Positions 8,739 to 17,929 of a DNA stretch of 64,000 nucleotides are shown here, one piece after another. Within the stretch, counting starts at the first letter, position 1; the number at the start of each line of letters is the position of its first letter. The stretch spans positions 6,466 to 70,465 of the forward strand of contig CAZNDG010000011.1 of NCBI GenBank assembly GCA_964571695.1, in the 5' to 3' direction. The position numbers and the translations under genes were made by a program. The notes under the pieces were generated by a model, which had not been told where the DNA came from, made no database searches, and saw nothing but the letters and a program-made list of their open reading frames with translations. The stretch is from UBA8958 sp964571695. GTDB lineage: Bacteria; Desulfobacterota; Syntrophia; Syntrophales; UBA8958.

Positions 8739-10685
8739 CTATTTTCCATCCGATACATCCCGAAGTATTAACGTTAGCCTTTGAAGTTCCTCTTTTTCGG
8801 GGCTTCTGTCCCGGTAATAAATATCTTCGAACATCCGGATGAATTTCCTCCCCTCGTCTTGCAACCTGCCGGCCGGGATGCCGGCCATGAATTCTTCCAG
8901 GCCCATCCAGGGCGGTCGGGACATCCCCCGTCGTTCCAAGCCGGCGATAAATTCCCGCAGGAGTCTTTCCTCCGCCGACGGACGGCGATGCATCCTCCAC
9001 CTCCTGATGAGGAACAGGGTTAGAATCGCAAGGGCCGCCACCGGCAGCGGCCAGAGCAGACGAAGCGCTTCTCGTCCGTTCGGGTAGAAATGCCTGGGAA
9101 GCCAGGCACCGGCGGTGATGGAAGTCAAAAGTGCATATTGCTGCTGTAAATCGTAACTTATGACATGACGAATCCAATAGTAATCGAGAATGTCCAAAGT
9201 CATCCGCAGCCGGAACAGAAAACGATTCCAGGCCGTACCCGTAATTTCCGACCGGATCGGCGGAGTCGGATCATACCGCACCCACCCCTGACCAGGCAAA
9301 AACGCCTCCACCCAGACATGGGCATGACGCTGTTTTACCGAGTAGTAACGACCCATTACATGGTAATATCCACCTCGATAGCCGCCGATGAGGCGGGCGG
9401 GCACCCCTTGCGTACGGAGCAGCACCGCCATGGCCGAGGCGAAATACTCGCAGTTGCCGGCCTGACGGCGAAAAAGGAATTCATTTAAAGGAGAGGAAGA
9501 AAGGGGAAGGCTTTCCATGGTGTAGCTGAAGGGTGGCGAGCGAAGGTAATTTATAATGGCCCCCGGTTTTTCCCCTTGCGCCCTGCCCTTCCCCAATGCC
9601 TCCCCGAGTCGCCGGATCTCCCCCTGACCGGGCGGCAACGACAAAAACCGCTCCATATCTTCATCGACCGCCGGTTCCCGATCCGTCAGGATGGATGTGG
9701 CAACATAACTGATTTTTCTGTTCAACCGATCACGGGCTTGAAAGGTCCGGTCATCGAAACGGCGAAGGTTTCGATAGCCCAAGTAGTGTGGTTTTTCCAG
9801 GGCAAAGAGGGTCTGATATTCCGTGGGTTCAAGATATATGGTATAGGAAACGCGCACTCCCGGCAAAGGGGGAACCTGCCTTGCCTCTCGCGCGGCTCCG
9901 GAATCACGCCAGGAGAGGCCGTCAAAATCGTCGAAGACCATGCCCCGCCAGTAGAGAAACCTCTCCTCCTGCCGCTCCATATCGGCACGAAAAACCAGAC
10001 TGTCGTCAATCTGAATCAGGCTTACGTTGCCGAGGCGGACCTGGTCGGAAAAACCGCTGGCGGCCTGGACCGGGTGGGTCAAGAATCCGAACAGTGGGTA
10101 GCCGGTCCGGGGCAGAATGATAAATAGCAACAGGGCCAGCGGCAACGCCAGCGCAGGAATGGCCAGGCCCTGGAAGATCAGGGTCCGGAGATTTTTCCAA
10201 GGCATTGTCTGAGCCGCTTTTTCCCGTTCAAAAGACAGCAGGACGGCCGCCGGGCCCATCAACAGAATGAGGGCGGCCAGATAGAAAAAAAACGCCACAT
10301 CAAGAGACAAAAGTGAAGAACCGGCGACAAGCAGGGTGGACAGGGCGTAGATTTGCAGATAGTCTCGGGGACCGTTTCTGTCGAGAAATTTCAATCCCAG
10401 CAGCAAAAGAAGCGTCTCCAGACCCGGCAGCACGATATCCTGGGCGGAAAATCTAAACAGACCCCGCAAGACAAAAATCACGGATAGGATCTTGACGGTA
10501 CCGTCGATTTTCGGAAGGCGCAAGATTCTGTCTCCGGCCCCGGCTATAGTCATCATGGCAAGAAACGCCATATTGAACGGCAATCCCATCAGTGGCGCAG
10601 TGGCGAGAAAACCGACGCCGGCAGCGAGGTAGGTCAAGACATTCAGAAATGTTTTAACTTTGTAACGGCGTTTCATTGCTGCCAT
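8739..10685 (-). CDS. tgpA: TgpA-like membrane transglutaminase (DUF3488-transglutaminase-DUF4129)
   Basis: 648 aa. An N-terminal block of about six membrane segments (residues 15-200) is followed by a periplasmic transglutaminase-like domain and a further membrane segment with a cytoplasmic tail. Catalytic triad candidates are Cys in QAGNCEYFASAMA (about 410), His in RHAHVWVEAF and Asp in VRYDPTPP. Substrates of this family are poorly known; the Pseudomonas protein TgpA is essential. The start overlaps the DUF58 gene end by 32 bases; together with moxR this forms the common moxR-DUF58-TgpA envelope module. A second ATG nine bases in (10676) is an alternative start. Confidence 0.88.
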   Translation of the reverse strand: MAAMKRRYKVKTFLNVLTYLAAGVGFLATAPLMGLPFNMAFLAMMTIAGAGDRILRLPKIDGTVKILSVIFVLRGLFRFSAQDIVLPGLETLLLLLGLKFLDRNGPRDYLQIYALSTLLVAGSSLLSLDVAFFFYLAALILLMGPAAVLLSFEREKAAQTMPWKNLRTLIFQGLAIPALALPLALLLFIILPRTGYPLFGFLTHPVQAASGFSDQVRLGNVSLIQIDDSLVFRADMERQEERFLYWRGMVFDDFDGLSWRDSGAAREARQVPPLPGVRVSYTIYLEPTEYQTLFALEKPHYLGYRNLRRFDDRTFQARDRLNRKISYVATSILTDREPAVDEDMERFLSLPPGQGEIRRLGEALGKGRAQGEKPGAIINYLRSPPFSYTMESLPLSSSPLNEFLFRRQAGNCEYFASAMAVLLRTQGVPARLIGGYRGGYYHVMGRYYSVKQRHAHVWVEAFLPGQGWVRYDPTPPIRSEITGTAWNRFLFRLRMTLDILDYYWIRHVISYDLQQQYALLTSITAGAWLPRHFYPNGREALRLLWPLPVAALAILTLFLIRRWRMHRRPSAEERLLREFIAGLERRGMSRPPWMGLEEFMAGIPAGRLQDEGRKFIRMFEDIYYRDRSPEKEELQRLTLILRDVSDGK

Positions 10686-11496
10686 AGACGGCCAATGCCT
10701 TCAGCAACTTGCGTTTGTGTTCCCGTGACGGTTCCGGATGATATAGTAGCCCGCCGATCCGCAGGCCCACAGGCTGCGTATTTTTCATGGTTTTCTTGAT
10801 CAGATGGCATATGTGGGACAGTTTCTTTTCCACATCCCCTCCGGGTAATGCGTCAAAATTTAGCAGCAACGGCTCCGATTCCGACATCCCCAGGTCCTTG
10901 GTCTTCAAATTTCCGGTTCTGGCGCTGGCCTTCCAGTGAATGAACCGGAGCGGATCGCCGGCCTGATAATCCCTTACGGATATGAACTCGCCCTCGAAGC
11001 CGGGGTCCTGGCGCTCCGAGTCACCCTGTCGGCGCCGCGCATATGCGCTTTCCCGGGGGAAAGGTCCGAGCCGGGGATGTGGCATGACAATAACCCTTGC
11101 CACTGATAAGGGCAGCTCCCGGTAGCGAATGAAAAAGCTGAAGGGAAAAGGACTGGCCAGATGAAAACGGGGCAATTGATGCCGGCCCCGTTCCTCCCAT
11201 CGCCAGTCGATAAGTGCGGAGGTCGTGGCGTTAGGGGGTAGAAAACTGAACAGGACGGTCGCGTCCCCGCATTCCGCCTTCAGGAGAAAGGCGGGATAAC
11301 GGGTTCGCCGATTGCGGATTTGGATCGACAGCGGAGTCTCGCATCCCGCGTACACCTCGTCGGGGGCCTGGAGGCTCAACTCCAGATTCTGGAGGTTGTA
11401 GCGGCCGAAGAAACCGGATACGGACAGCAAACTCAACAGCGCCGCCACAAGCAAATAGATGAGATTGTTGCCGGTATTGACGGCCGCGATCCCCAA
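10654..11496 (-). CDS. DUF58 domain protein
   Basis: 280 aa from a TTG at 11496. Two N-terminal membrane segments are followed by a beta-rich region and the DUF58 core with RDYQAGDPLRFIHWKASARTG (a DUF58 hallmark). It is usually encoded with MoxR ATPases and TgpA and is thought to belong to a membrane-associated chaperone or assembly system. The family N-terminus normally begins TAAGWTYIILTLFLG; that sequence is present in frame upstream, back to an ATT codon at 11538, five bases after the moxR stop, but without ATG, GTG or TTG before 11496. The true start may therefore be a rare ATT. Confidence 0.85.
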   Translation of the reverse strand: MGIAAVNTGNNLIYLLVAALLSLLSVSGFFGRYNLQNLELSLQAPDEVYAGCETPLSIQIRNRRTRYPAFLLKAECGDATVLFSFLPPNATTSALIDWRWEERGRHQLPRFHLASPFPFSFFIRYRELPLSVARVIVMPHPRLGPFPRESAYARRRQGDSERQDPGFEGEFISVRDYQAGDPLRFIHWKASARTGNLKTKDLGMSESEPLLLNFDALPGGDVEKKLSHICHLIKKTMKNTQPVGLRIGGLLYHPEPSREHKRKLLKALAVYGSNETPLQS

Positions 11497-11543
11497 GAAA
11501 AGGGTCAGGATGATATAGGTCCAGCCGGCGGCGGTAATGCTTA

Positions 11544-12476
11544 CTACGCCGGGACGGCCACTTCGTTGAGGAGGGATTTTACAAACTCCTGCTTCGCGAT
11601 TTGCTCGTAGTCCTCTTTAAGAAGGATACGATGTGTAATTGTATAGGGAGCCAATTCCCGGATATCTTCCGGTATCACATAATCCCGGCCGCTGAAAAAG
11701 GCCAGGGTCTTGGCGGCCGTGGCAATAGCCAGGGAGCCCCGGGTGGAAATGCCGGCGCGGACGTAAGGATGCCGCCGCGTTACCGCGGCGATCTTCAAAA
11801 GGTAATCGTATATCTTCTCGGATACATATACTCCGTTCTTGATGTGCTCATGGATGCCGAGGACCTCTTCGTGCTGCATTATCGTCTCCATCCCCTCGAG
11901 ATCCTGGCGGGTGCTTCCCTGCTTGAGGATGGCCATCTCCTCGTCCCGGGATGGATAACCGATGCTGATCTGCATCATGAAACGATCCATCTGCGACTCC
12001 GGCAGCGGGAAGGCCCCGAAATGCTCCACTGGATTCTGGGTGGCGATGACGAAAAAGGGCTGGGGATGACGGTAAGTCTTTCCTTCTATGGTGGTCTGCT
12101 TTTCCCCCATGGCCTCCAGAAGGGCGCTCTGGGTCTTGGGGGTGGCCCGATTTATTTCATCGACCAGGACGATGTTATTGAAGATGGGGCCGGGATGGAA
12201 GATAAAATCGCCTGTGTTCTTGTTGTACACGGAGACGCCGGTGATATCCGTAGGCAAAAGATCGCTCGTACACTGAATGCGGCCGAAGCTTAGTCCCAGG
12301 ACCCGGGAGAGGGCCAGCGCCAGGGTCGTCTTCCCGAGGCCGGGAATATCCTCGATCAGAAGATGTCCCCGGGAGCAGCAGGTGATGAGAGCCAACTTAA
12401 GCGCCGTTTCCTTTCCGTAGAGATAACGGGACAGGTAGGCAAGGATCCGGGTTATCTTTCCGTTTGTTATTTCCAT
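11544..12476 (-). CDS. MoxR family AAA+ ATPase
   Basis: 310 aa cytoplasmic AAA+ ATPase. Walker A region IEDIPGLGKTTLALALSRVL, Walker B with VLVDEINRATPKTQSALLEA, sensor 1 FVIATQNPVEHFG, and the C-terminal lid domain with STRGSLAIATAAKTLAF. MoxR proteins act as chaperones or activators for the DUF58/VWA proteins encoded next to them. The ATG at 12476 overlaps the activase gene end by ten bases, and DUF58 follows directly. Confidence 0.92.
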   Translation of the reverse strand: MEITNGKITRILAYLSRYLYGKETALKLALITCCSRGHLLIEDIPGLGKTTLALALSRVLGLSFGRIQCTSDLLPTDITGVSVYNKNTGDFIFHPGPIFNNIVLVDEINRATPKTQSALLEAMGEKQTTIEGKTYRHPQPFFVIATQNPVEHFGAFPLPESQMDRFMMQISIGYPSRDEEMAILKQGSTRQDLEGMETIMQHEEVLGIHEHIKNGVYVSEKIYDYLLKIAAVTRRHPYVRAGISTRGSLAIATAAKTLAFFSGRDYVIPEDIRELAPYTITHRILLKEDYEQIAKQEFVKSLLNEVAVPA

Positions 12477-13258
12477 GCCAAAAAAGCCGCCCCGAGGGCG
12501 CCGTTGATCTGCGCATAAGGGGATACCGTTATGGTTAGGCCCAGTTTTTCTTTCAGTGCGGTCACAACTCCCCGGTTCTTGGCCACCCCGCCGGTCATCA
12601 TGACGGGCCCGCGCAAACCGATCCTCCTGGCCATGGCCGCCACGCGGGCGCCGACGGCATCATGGATCCCGGCGACGATGTCTTCCCGGGCGGTCCCCTT
12701 GGCGATCAGCGAAATCACTTCCGATTCCGCAAAAACCGTACAGATGCTGCTTATCTTGGCCGGTTCGTCTGCCTGCCCGGATAGATCGCCGAAAGCGTCG
12801 AGGTTTACCTCCATTGCCCGGGCCATAACTTCAAGAAATCGTCCCGTCCCGGCCGCGCATTTGTCGTTCATCGTGAAGTTGCTCACCTTGCCCCGGTCGT
12901 CCAAAAGTATGGCCTTGCTGTCCTGGCCGCCGATGTCAATGACGAATCTTATGGCGGGATCTTGAAAGTAGGCGCCCGCGGCGTGGCAGAGGATCTCCGT
13001 CCGGTCTTCATGAGCCACGGCCACACTTTTACGACCATAGCCGGTGGCAATGATTCTCGTCAGGTTCTCCAGCGCCAGGGAGGCTTCGGTCAGGGTGGCA
13101 TCCACCACCTTTTTCACCGCCGCCTCCATATTGTAGCCCGTAAAGGTCGTAGCGGAGCCGAAAAGCCTGCCGTCCCTCATCAGGGCCGCTTTGGTGGTAA
13201 TGGAACCGACGTCGATTCCAAGGGTAAAGATGTGATTGCTTGAATTTTGTTTTGACAT
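12467..13258 (-). CDS. Acyl-CoA dehydratase activase (HgdC/BcrD-type, ASKHA family)
   Basis: 263 aa ATPase that, in known systems, passes one electron at low potential to a 2-hydroxyacyl-CoA dehydratase or benzoyl-CoA reductase. Visible are the ASKHA phosphate loop GIDVGSITTKAALM, the second nucleotide motif DIGGQDSKAI, and two cysteines expected to bridge a [4Fe-4S] cluster in the dimer: NDKCAAGTGRF and SSICTVFAESEV. The likely partner subunits lie about 5 kb away (17930-20369), not adjacent. Here the gene instead overlaps moxR. The start has a poor ribosome site and lies ten bases after a possible 46-codon frame. Confidence 0.9.
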   Translation of the reverse strand: MSKQNSSNHIFTLGIDVGSITTKAALMRDGRLFGSATTFTGYNMEAAVKKVVDATLTEASLALENLTRIIATGYGRKSVAVAHEDRTEILCHAAGAYFQDPAIRFVIDIGGQDSKAILLDDRGKVSNFTMNDKCAAGTGRFLEVMARAMEVNLDAFGDLSGQADEPAKISSICTVFAESEVISLIAKGTAREDIVAGIHDAVGARVAAMARRIGLRGPVMMTGGVAKNRGVVTALKEKLGLTITVSPYAQINGALGAAFLAWK

Positions 13259-13268
13259 ATACTTGTGG

Positions 13269-13409
13269 TCATTTTCTTTTGTGGGCCACGGCTTTATCGA
13301 CCCGGCCCCGAACCGCGATCAGGACCGTTTGCCTTGCCTTTTCGCGTCTGGAGCATTCTCCCGCCAAGGTGACGGTCCCCTGTGTACCATAAAACCTATT
13401 CCTTTTCAT
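13269..13409 (-). CDS. Possible small basic protein (46 aa)
   Basis: An open frame of 46 codons, starting MKRNRFYGTQGTVTLAG and ending AVAHKRK, ten bases before the activase start and on the same strand. The peptide is strongly basic with a single Cys. The ribosome site is weak. It resembles no family I recognise and may be chance; its position in an otherwise unexplained 200-base leader of the activase operon is the only reason to list it. Confidence 0.2.
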   Translation of the reverse strand: MKRNRFYGTQGTVTLAGECSRREKARQTVLIAVRGRVDKAVAHKRK

Positions 13410-13460
13410 CTTGAGTTGTTTAGAAAAAAGAGTATATTTTATTTACGGCAATAATTATTT

Positions 13461-13613
13461 GATGAACTCGTAAAAAGTCATCATTGAGACGACGATGTAA
13501 AAAGCTCCAGAGGCAAGGCGCGCGAATCCTGAGGATTGAGACGTACTTGGGCGTACGTCGCAGTGACGAAGGATGAAGCGCAACGCCGCATTTGGACTTT
13601 TTACGATGTCGTC
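13461..13613. repeat. Palindromic dispersed repeat (about 150 bp)
   Basis: Arms GTAAAAAGTC (13470-13479) and GACTTTTTAC (13595-13604) are perfect inverted repeats, with partly matching outer flanks; between them lies a small palindrome, GACGTACTTGGGCGTACGTC. The arms and core resemble a dispersed repeat I recall from Desulfobacterota genomes, but this is the only copy in the window. It fills most of the gene-free stretch 13410-13718 between the divergent activase and acetate kinase genes; I see nothing else there beyond a ribosome site. Confidence 0.6.
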
Positions 13614-13718
13614 TTATTTAAATTAGCATAAATTTCAACACTTTTATTTCGGGACGGATTTTCCACCCCAGACAAAGATTTACAACCGCATCACGACCAA
13701 TTGTCAGGAGGCAGCGAT

Positions 13719-16049
13719 ATGGAATTAGCCAAGTTCTTCCAATCAATCGACATCCTTGCCGATTTAAAAAAAGAAGACCTCGAATTTCTGGCCGCCAATT
13801 CCCAACTGATCGAATTTCCCCCCGCGGCCGTAATCATCAACACCGGCGAAATCGGGCGTTTTCTCTGGCTGGTATATGAGGGGGAAGTGGATGTAACCCT
13901 TCCCGACGACAAGGGCCAGGAGAAGGTATTGGCCTCCCTGGAAAGGGGATCCTTTTTCGGGGAGATGTCGATCCTCACCGGTGAGCCGGCGGCGGCGAAT
14001 GTAATCTCTTCCCGGAGCAGCAAGGTAGTGAAGATTCCCCGGGAAGTAATCACTCAAGTCGTGTCCCGAAACCCCAAAACCCTGATGAAAGTTACCAGGA
14101 TCATCACCAAACGCCTTCTGGAAGACGAAAAGTTCATTGAGGAAATGAGAAGGCGACGCCTGGCCCACAGCCGTAACGAAGACCCCTACGATTTGAATTT
14201 TTCTTCCGTTGCGGAACCGATGAAAATCCTCGTAGTGAACAGCGGCAGCTCTTCACTGAAATATTCTTTTTTCGACACCACCAAAAAGGAATCCCTGCTG
14301 GACGGTATGGTGGAAAAGATCGGGTCCGGAGCCGCCGTACACATCGTCAAGAAGGCCGGCCTGAAGACCACCCTGCCCGCCGACGGCATCGCCACGGTTG
14401 GCGATGCCTTTCATGCCATGGTCCGGGCGCTTGCCGACGAAGAACAAGGCGTCGTAGGGGATGTGCGGCGCATCTCCGCCGTGGGTCATCGGGTTGTCCA
14501 CGGAGGCCAACGCTTCTCCAGTTCCATGACCATCAATGACGAAGTCCTGTCCGCCATCAAAGAATGCATACCCATTGCCCCCCTCCATAACCCTTACAAT
14601 CTCGAGGGGATCGAGACGCTGAAAACACTTCTCCCCGGGGTGCCCCAGGTCGCGGTGTTCGATACGTCCTTTCATCTCAACATGCCGGAGGCCGCCTACC
14701 GTTACGCCCTGCCCATGGAGCTATGTGACGAAGAGCAGATCAGGCGGTTCGGTTTTCATGGCACCAATCACCGTTTCGTATCTCTCAGCGCAGCCACGTC
14801 ACTGAAAATTCCCATCGGCGATCTCAAGATCATCTCCTGTCATCTGGGCAGCGGGGCCTCCGTATGCGCCGTGGATCACGGGCGAAGCATCGATACGAGC
14901 ATGGGCATGACGCCCCTGGAGGGTCTGGTAATGGGAACCCGGGGCGGGGACGTGGACCCCGGAGCACTGCTCCATCTGATGCGCCATGCCGGCATGACTT
15001 ACGACGATCTCGACCGGATCCTGAACAAGGAAAGCGGTCTCAAGGGACTCAGCGGCAAGAGCAACGATATGCGGGAAGTCCTTGAAGCGGCGGAAGGTGG
15101 AGATATGCGCTGCAAGATGGCCCTCAGCGTATTTTGCTATCGGGTCAAAAAATACATCGGCGCCTATGTAGCCGCCCTGGGAGGCTTGGACGTCCTCATC
15201 TTTACCGGGGGTATCGGGGAAAACTCCCCGGAAATCCGTGCCCGCATCTGCCAGGGAATGGAGGTCTTCGGGATTGCCGTTACCGATGACATCAATCGCA
15301 AAACCGTGGCCATGCGGGGGCAGATCGTCGATATTTCCGATCCTTCCGCCAAGATCCGCGTTTTGGTCGTGCCTGCCGACGAGGAGCGGATGATCGCCCG
15401 GGAAACCGTGCATGCCCTGGGAAGATCCCTCGCCGTGAGCGAGTTGGAGAGGCTTCAGTCCAAAGCGATTCCCCTCAGCATTTCGGCGCATCATGTCCAT
15501 TTGTCTCCCGATGATTTCACGGCCCTTTTCGGCCCCGGACGTTCCTTGACGCCGCGTTCGGAACTGAGTCAGCCCGGCCAGTTCGCCGCCGTGGAAACGG
15601 TAAATCTCGTCGGGCCCAAAGGCCGGATTGAAAAGGTGCGAATCCTGGGCCCCCTGAGAAAAGAGTCACAGGTGGAAATCGCCCGCACCGAACAGTTTCG
15701 CCTGGGCATCGATGCCCCCATCCGGGATTCCGGCGACATCGAAGGGACGCCCGGCGTCGTCATGGAGGGAGAAGCGGGAACGGTTACCCTGGAGAAGGGG
15801 GTCATCTGCGCCAAACGTCACATCCACATCTCTCCGGAAGAGGCCCTGAGTCTGGGACTTCGAGACAAGGACGTGGTCATGGTGAAGGTCAAGGGGGTGC
15901 GGGAACTGATATTCGGCGACGTCCTAATCCGGGTCAATCCCAGTTACCGCCTGGACATGCATCTGGACACCGACGAAGCGAATGCCGCTCAGATCTCCCC
16001 CGGCGCCGTGGGCTATATTGAAGCGATCCAGCATCGAAATTACGTGTAG
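13719..16049 (+). CDS. Fusion protein: cNMP-binding domain + acetate kinase + PduL-type phosphotransacylase
   Basis: 776 aa; ATG at 13719 with AGGAGG eight bases upstream. Residues 1-150: cyclic-nucleotide-binding fold with FGEMSILTGEPAAANV; the Arg that normally holds the cyclic phosphate is replaced by Ala, so ligand binding may differ. Residues 168-570: complete acetate kinase with VNSGSSSLKY, GHRVVHGG, FDTSFH, FHGTNHRFVS, HLGSGASVCAV and PADEERMIARE. Residues 577-776: PduL-type phosphate acyltransferase with both His clusters (SAHHVHLS and CAKRHIHIS). Together these would convert acetyl-CoA via acetyl phosphate to acetate with ATP formation in one polypeptide. AckA alone is usually about 400 aa. 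It stands alone, convergent with typA 18 bases away. The domain calls are firm; regulation by the N-terminal domain is inferred. Confidence 0.93.
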   Translation: MELAKFFQSIDILADLKKEDLEFLAANSQLIEFPPAAVIINTGEIGRFLWLVYEGEVDVTLPDDKGQEKVLASLERGSFFGEMSILTGEPAAANVISSRSSKVVKIPREVITQVVSRNPKTLMKVTRIITKRLLEDEKFIEEMRRRRLAHSRNEDPYDLNFSSVAEPMKILVVNSGSSSLKYSFFDTTKKESLLDGMVEKIGSGAAVHIVKKAGLKTTLPADGIATVGDAFHAMVRALADEEQGVVGDVRRISAVGHRVVHGGQRFSSSMTINDEVLSAIKECIPIAPLHNPYNLEGIETLKTLLPGVPQVAVFDTSFHLNMPEAAYRYALPMELCDEEQIRRFGFHGTNHRFVSLSAATSLKIPIGDLKIISCHLGSGASVCAVDHGRSIDTSMGMTPLEGLVMGTRGGDVDPGALLHLMRHAGMTYDDLDRILNKESGLKGLSGKSNDMREVLEAAEGGDMRCKMALSVFCYRVKKYIGAYVAALGGLDVLIFTGGIGENSPEIRARICQGMEVFGIAVTDDINRKTVAMRGQIVDISDPSAKIRVLVVPADEERMIARETVHALGRSLAVSELERLQSKAIPLSISAHHVHLSPDDFTALFGPGRSLTPRSELSQPGQFAAVETVNLVGPKGRIEKVRILGPLRKESQVEIARTEQFRLGIDAPIRDSGDIEGTPGVVMEGEAGTVTLEKGVICAKRHIHISPEEALSLGLRDKDVVMVKVKGVRELIFGDVLIRVNPSYRLDMHLDTDEANAAQISPGAVGYIEAIQHRNYV

Positions 16050-16067
16050 AAGTCAACCGGCAAGTCT

Positions 16068-17918
16068 TCACGACCATTTCTCTTCCCGGTAACGGGCCAT
16101 CCGGACCTGGGCGTCCAATTCCTGCTTGCGGAGACGGATGCTTTCCGGAGTAGCTTCGATGAGTTCGTCGGCGGCGATGAATTCGATGCACTGATCCAGA
16201 GACAGAAGCCGGGGAGGACGGAGGATTACCGTGGCATCTGCCGTGGCGCTCCGCATGTTGGTAAGCTTCTTCTCCTTGACGATGTTTACGTTCAGATCCT
16301 GGGAGCGGTTCCTCTCTCCGATGATCATCCCGCCATAGACTTCGGCGCCCGGGGCGATGATCAGTTCGCCGCGGTCGGCCATGGCGTGGCAGGCATATGC
16401 CGTCGTCCGTCCCGCCCGGTCGGCGACCAGGGCGCCGGTCAACCGCTGTGGAATGGCGCCGCACCAGGGCTCGTAACCTTCGAAGAGGCTGTTCATCACC
16501 CCCGCACCCTTTGTATCGGTGAGAAAGTGGCTGCGAAATCCGATGAGTCCCCGGGCGGGAATCAGAAAGATCATGTTCACCCGGCCGCGACCCTTGTTGA
16601 CCAGATTGGCCATGCGGCCCTTTCGGATGGACAGCTTCTCCGTGACCACGCCGACGAATTCCTCCGGTATATCGAGAAAGACCCTTTCCACCGGCTCCAG
16701 GACCCGGCCACATTCTTCCTTGGTGATCACCCGGGGTTTGCTGACCATGAATTCGTAACCCTCCCGGCGCATGGTCTCGATGAGGATCGCCATCTGCAGT
16801 TCCCCGCGCCCGCAAACCTCGAAGGCATCCGCACGTTCCGTCGGTATCACCCGTAGGGCTACGTTCCTTAGACTTTCCCGTTCCAGCCGCTCTCGGAGGT
16901 GCCGGGAGGTGAGATATTTGCCTTCCCGGCCGGCCAGCGGACCATTATTGACATAAAAGATCATGGATACGGTCGGTTCGTCAACTTTTATTCTCGGCAG
17001 GGGGCGAGGATTGTCCAGCGCCGAGATGGTGTCGCCGATACTGATTTTTTCCACCCCCGCGAAGGCAACGATATCCCCTGATTCTACCCTATCCATGGCG
17101 ATCTTCTTAAGACCGGAAAACGTGTAGAGGGCGGAAAAACCGACGCCCGGCACAACCACGTTTTCACCACAGAGGCTGTAGGAACGGTTCATCTCCAGGG
17201 TTCCGTTCATAAGTCGGCCGACGGCGATCTGGCCGACATAGGGATCATAGTCAAGGTTGGTGATCAAAAACTGGGGCGGCGCATCGTCATCTCCATCGGG
17301 GCCGGGAATGGTGGTCAGGATCGTCTTGAACAGCGCCCCCAAATCCGCGGCCTCGTCACCCATTTTCCGGTGGGCAACGCCCCGCTTGGCCTGGGTGAAA
17401 AGAATGGGAAACTCTATCTGCTCTTCCGTGGCGTCAAGGTCGATGAACAGATCGTATACCTCGTTGACGACCTCTTCGATGCGGGCGTCGCTCCGGTCGA
17501 TCTTATTGATGACGAGGATTATGGGCATGCGCCGTTCCAGGGCCTTTTTGAGGACAAAACGGGTCTGCGGCAGGGGTCCTTCACTGGCATCCACGAGGAG
17601 AATGGCGCCGTCGACCATGTTGAGACTCCGTTCCACCTCACCGCCGAAGTCAGCGTGTCCCGGGGTATCGACGATATTGATCTTGACCTCGCCATAGCGA
17701 ATGGCGGTGTTCTTGGCCATGATCGTAATCCCCCGCTCGCGCTCGAGATCGAGGGAATCCATCACCCGGTCCTCCATTGCCTGATGCTCCCTGAAGGCTC
17801 CGGTTTGCCTAAGCATGGCATCGACAAGGGTTGTCTTGCCATGGTCAACATGGGAAATAATAGCGATATTTCGAAGCTTTTCTTTTTTCAGTTGTCGGCC
17901 GTCGCCTTTCTCCAACAC
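16068..17918 (-). CDS. typA: Translational GTPase TypA/BipA
   Basis: About 610 aa ribosome-associated GTPase. G1 AIISHVDHGKTTLVDAM, G3 DTPGHADFGGEVERS, G4 NKIDRSDA are intact, with EF-G-like domains II, III and V and the TypA C-terminal domain (GGMIIGERNRSQDLNVN). Start uncertain: a GTG at 17918 lies 11 bases after the preceding stop without a clear ribosome site; homologues start close to KKEKLRN, so a TTG three bases inside, or the CTG at residue 10, is possible. It follows the dehydratase genes closely and probably shares their transcript. Confidence 0.93.
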   Translation of the reverse strand: MLEKGDGRQLKKEKLRNIAIISHVDHGKTTLVDAMLRQTGAFREHQAMEDRVMDSLDLERERGITIMAKNTAIRYGEVKINIVDTPGHADFGGEVERSLNMVDGAILLVDASEGPLPQTRFVLKKALERRMPIILVINKIDRSDARIEEVVNEVYDLFIDLDATEEQIEFPILFTQAKRGVAHRKMGDEAADLGALFKTILTTIPGPDGDDDAPPQFLITNLDYDPYVGQIAVGRLMNGTLEMNRSYSLCGENVVVPGVGFSALYTFSGLKKIAMDRVESGDIVAFAGVEKISIGDTISALDNPRPLPRIKVDEPTVSMIFYVNNGPLAGREGKYLTSRHLRERLERESLRNVALRVIPTERADAFEVCGRGELQMAILIETMRREGYEFMVSKPRVITKEECGRVLEPVERVFLDIPEEFVGVVTEKLSIRKGRMANLVNKGRGRVNMIFLIPARGLIGFRSHFLTDTKGAGVMNSLFEGYEPWCGAIPQRLTGALVADRAGRTTAYACHAMADRGELIIAPGAEVYGGMIIGERNRSQDLNVNIVKEKKLTNMRSATADATVILRPPRLLSLDQCIEFIAADELIEATPESIRLRKQELDAQVRMARYREEKWS

Positions 17919-17929
17919 TCGGTTTGGTT

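Noticed and set aside
13236..13454. 72-codon plus-strand frame opposite the activase leader
   Set aside because: No ribosome site, no similarity, odd composition.
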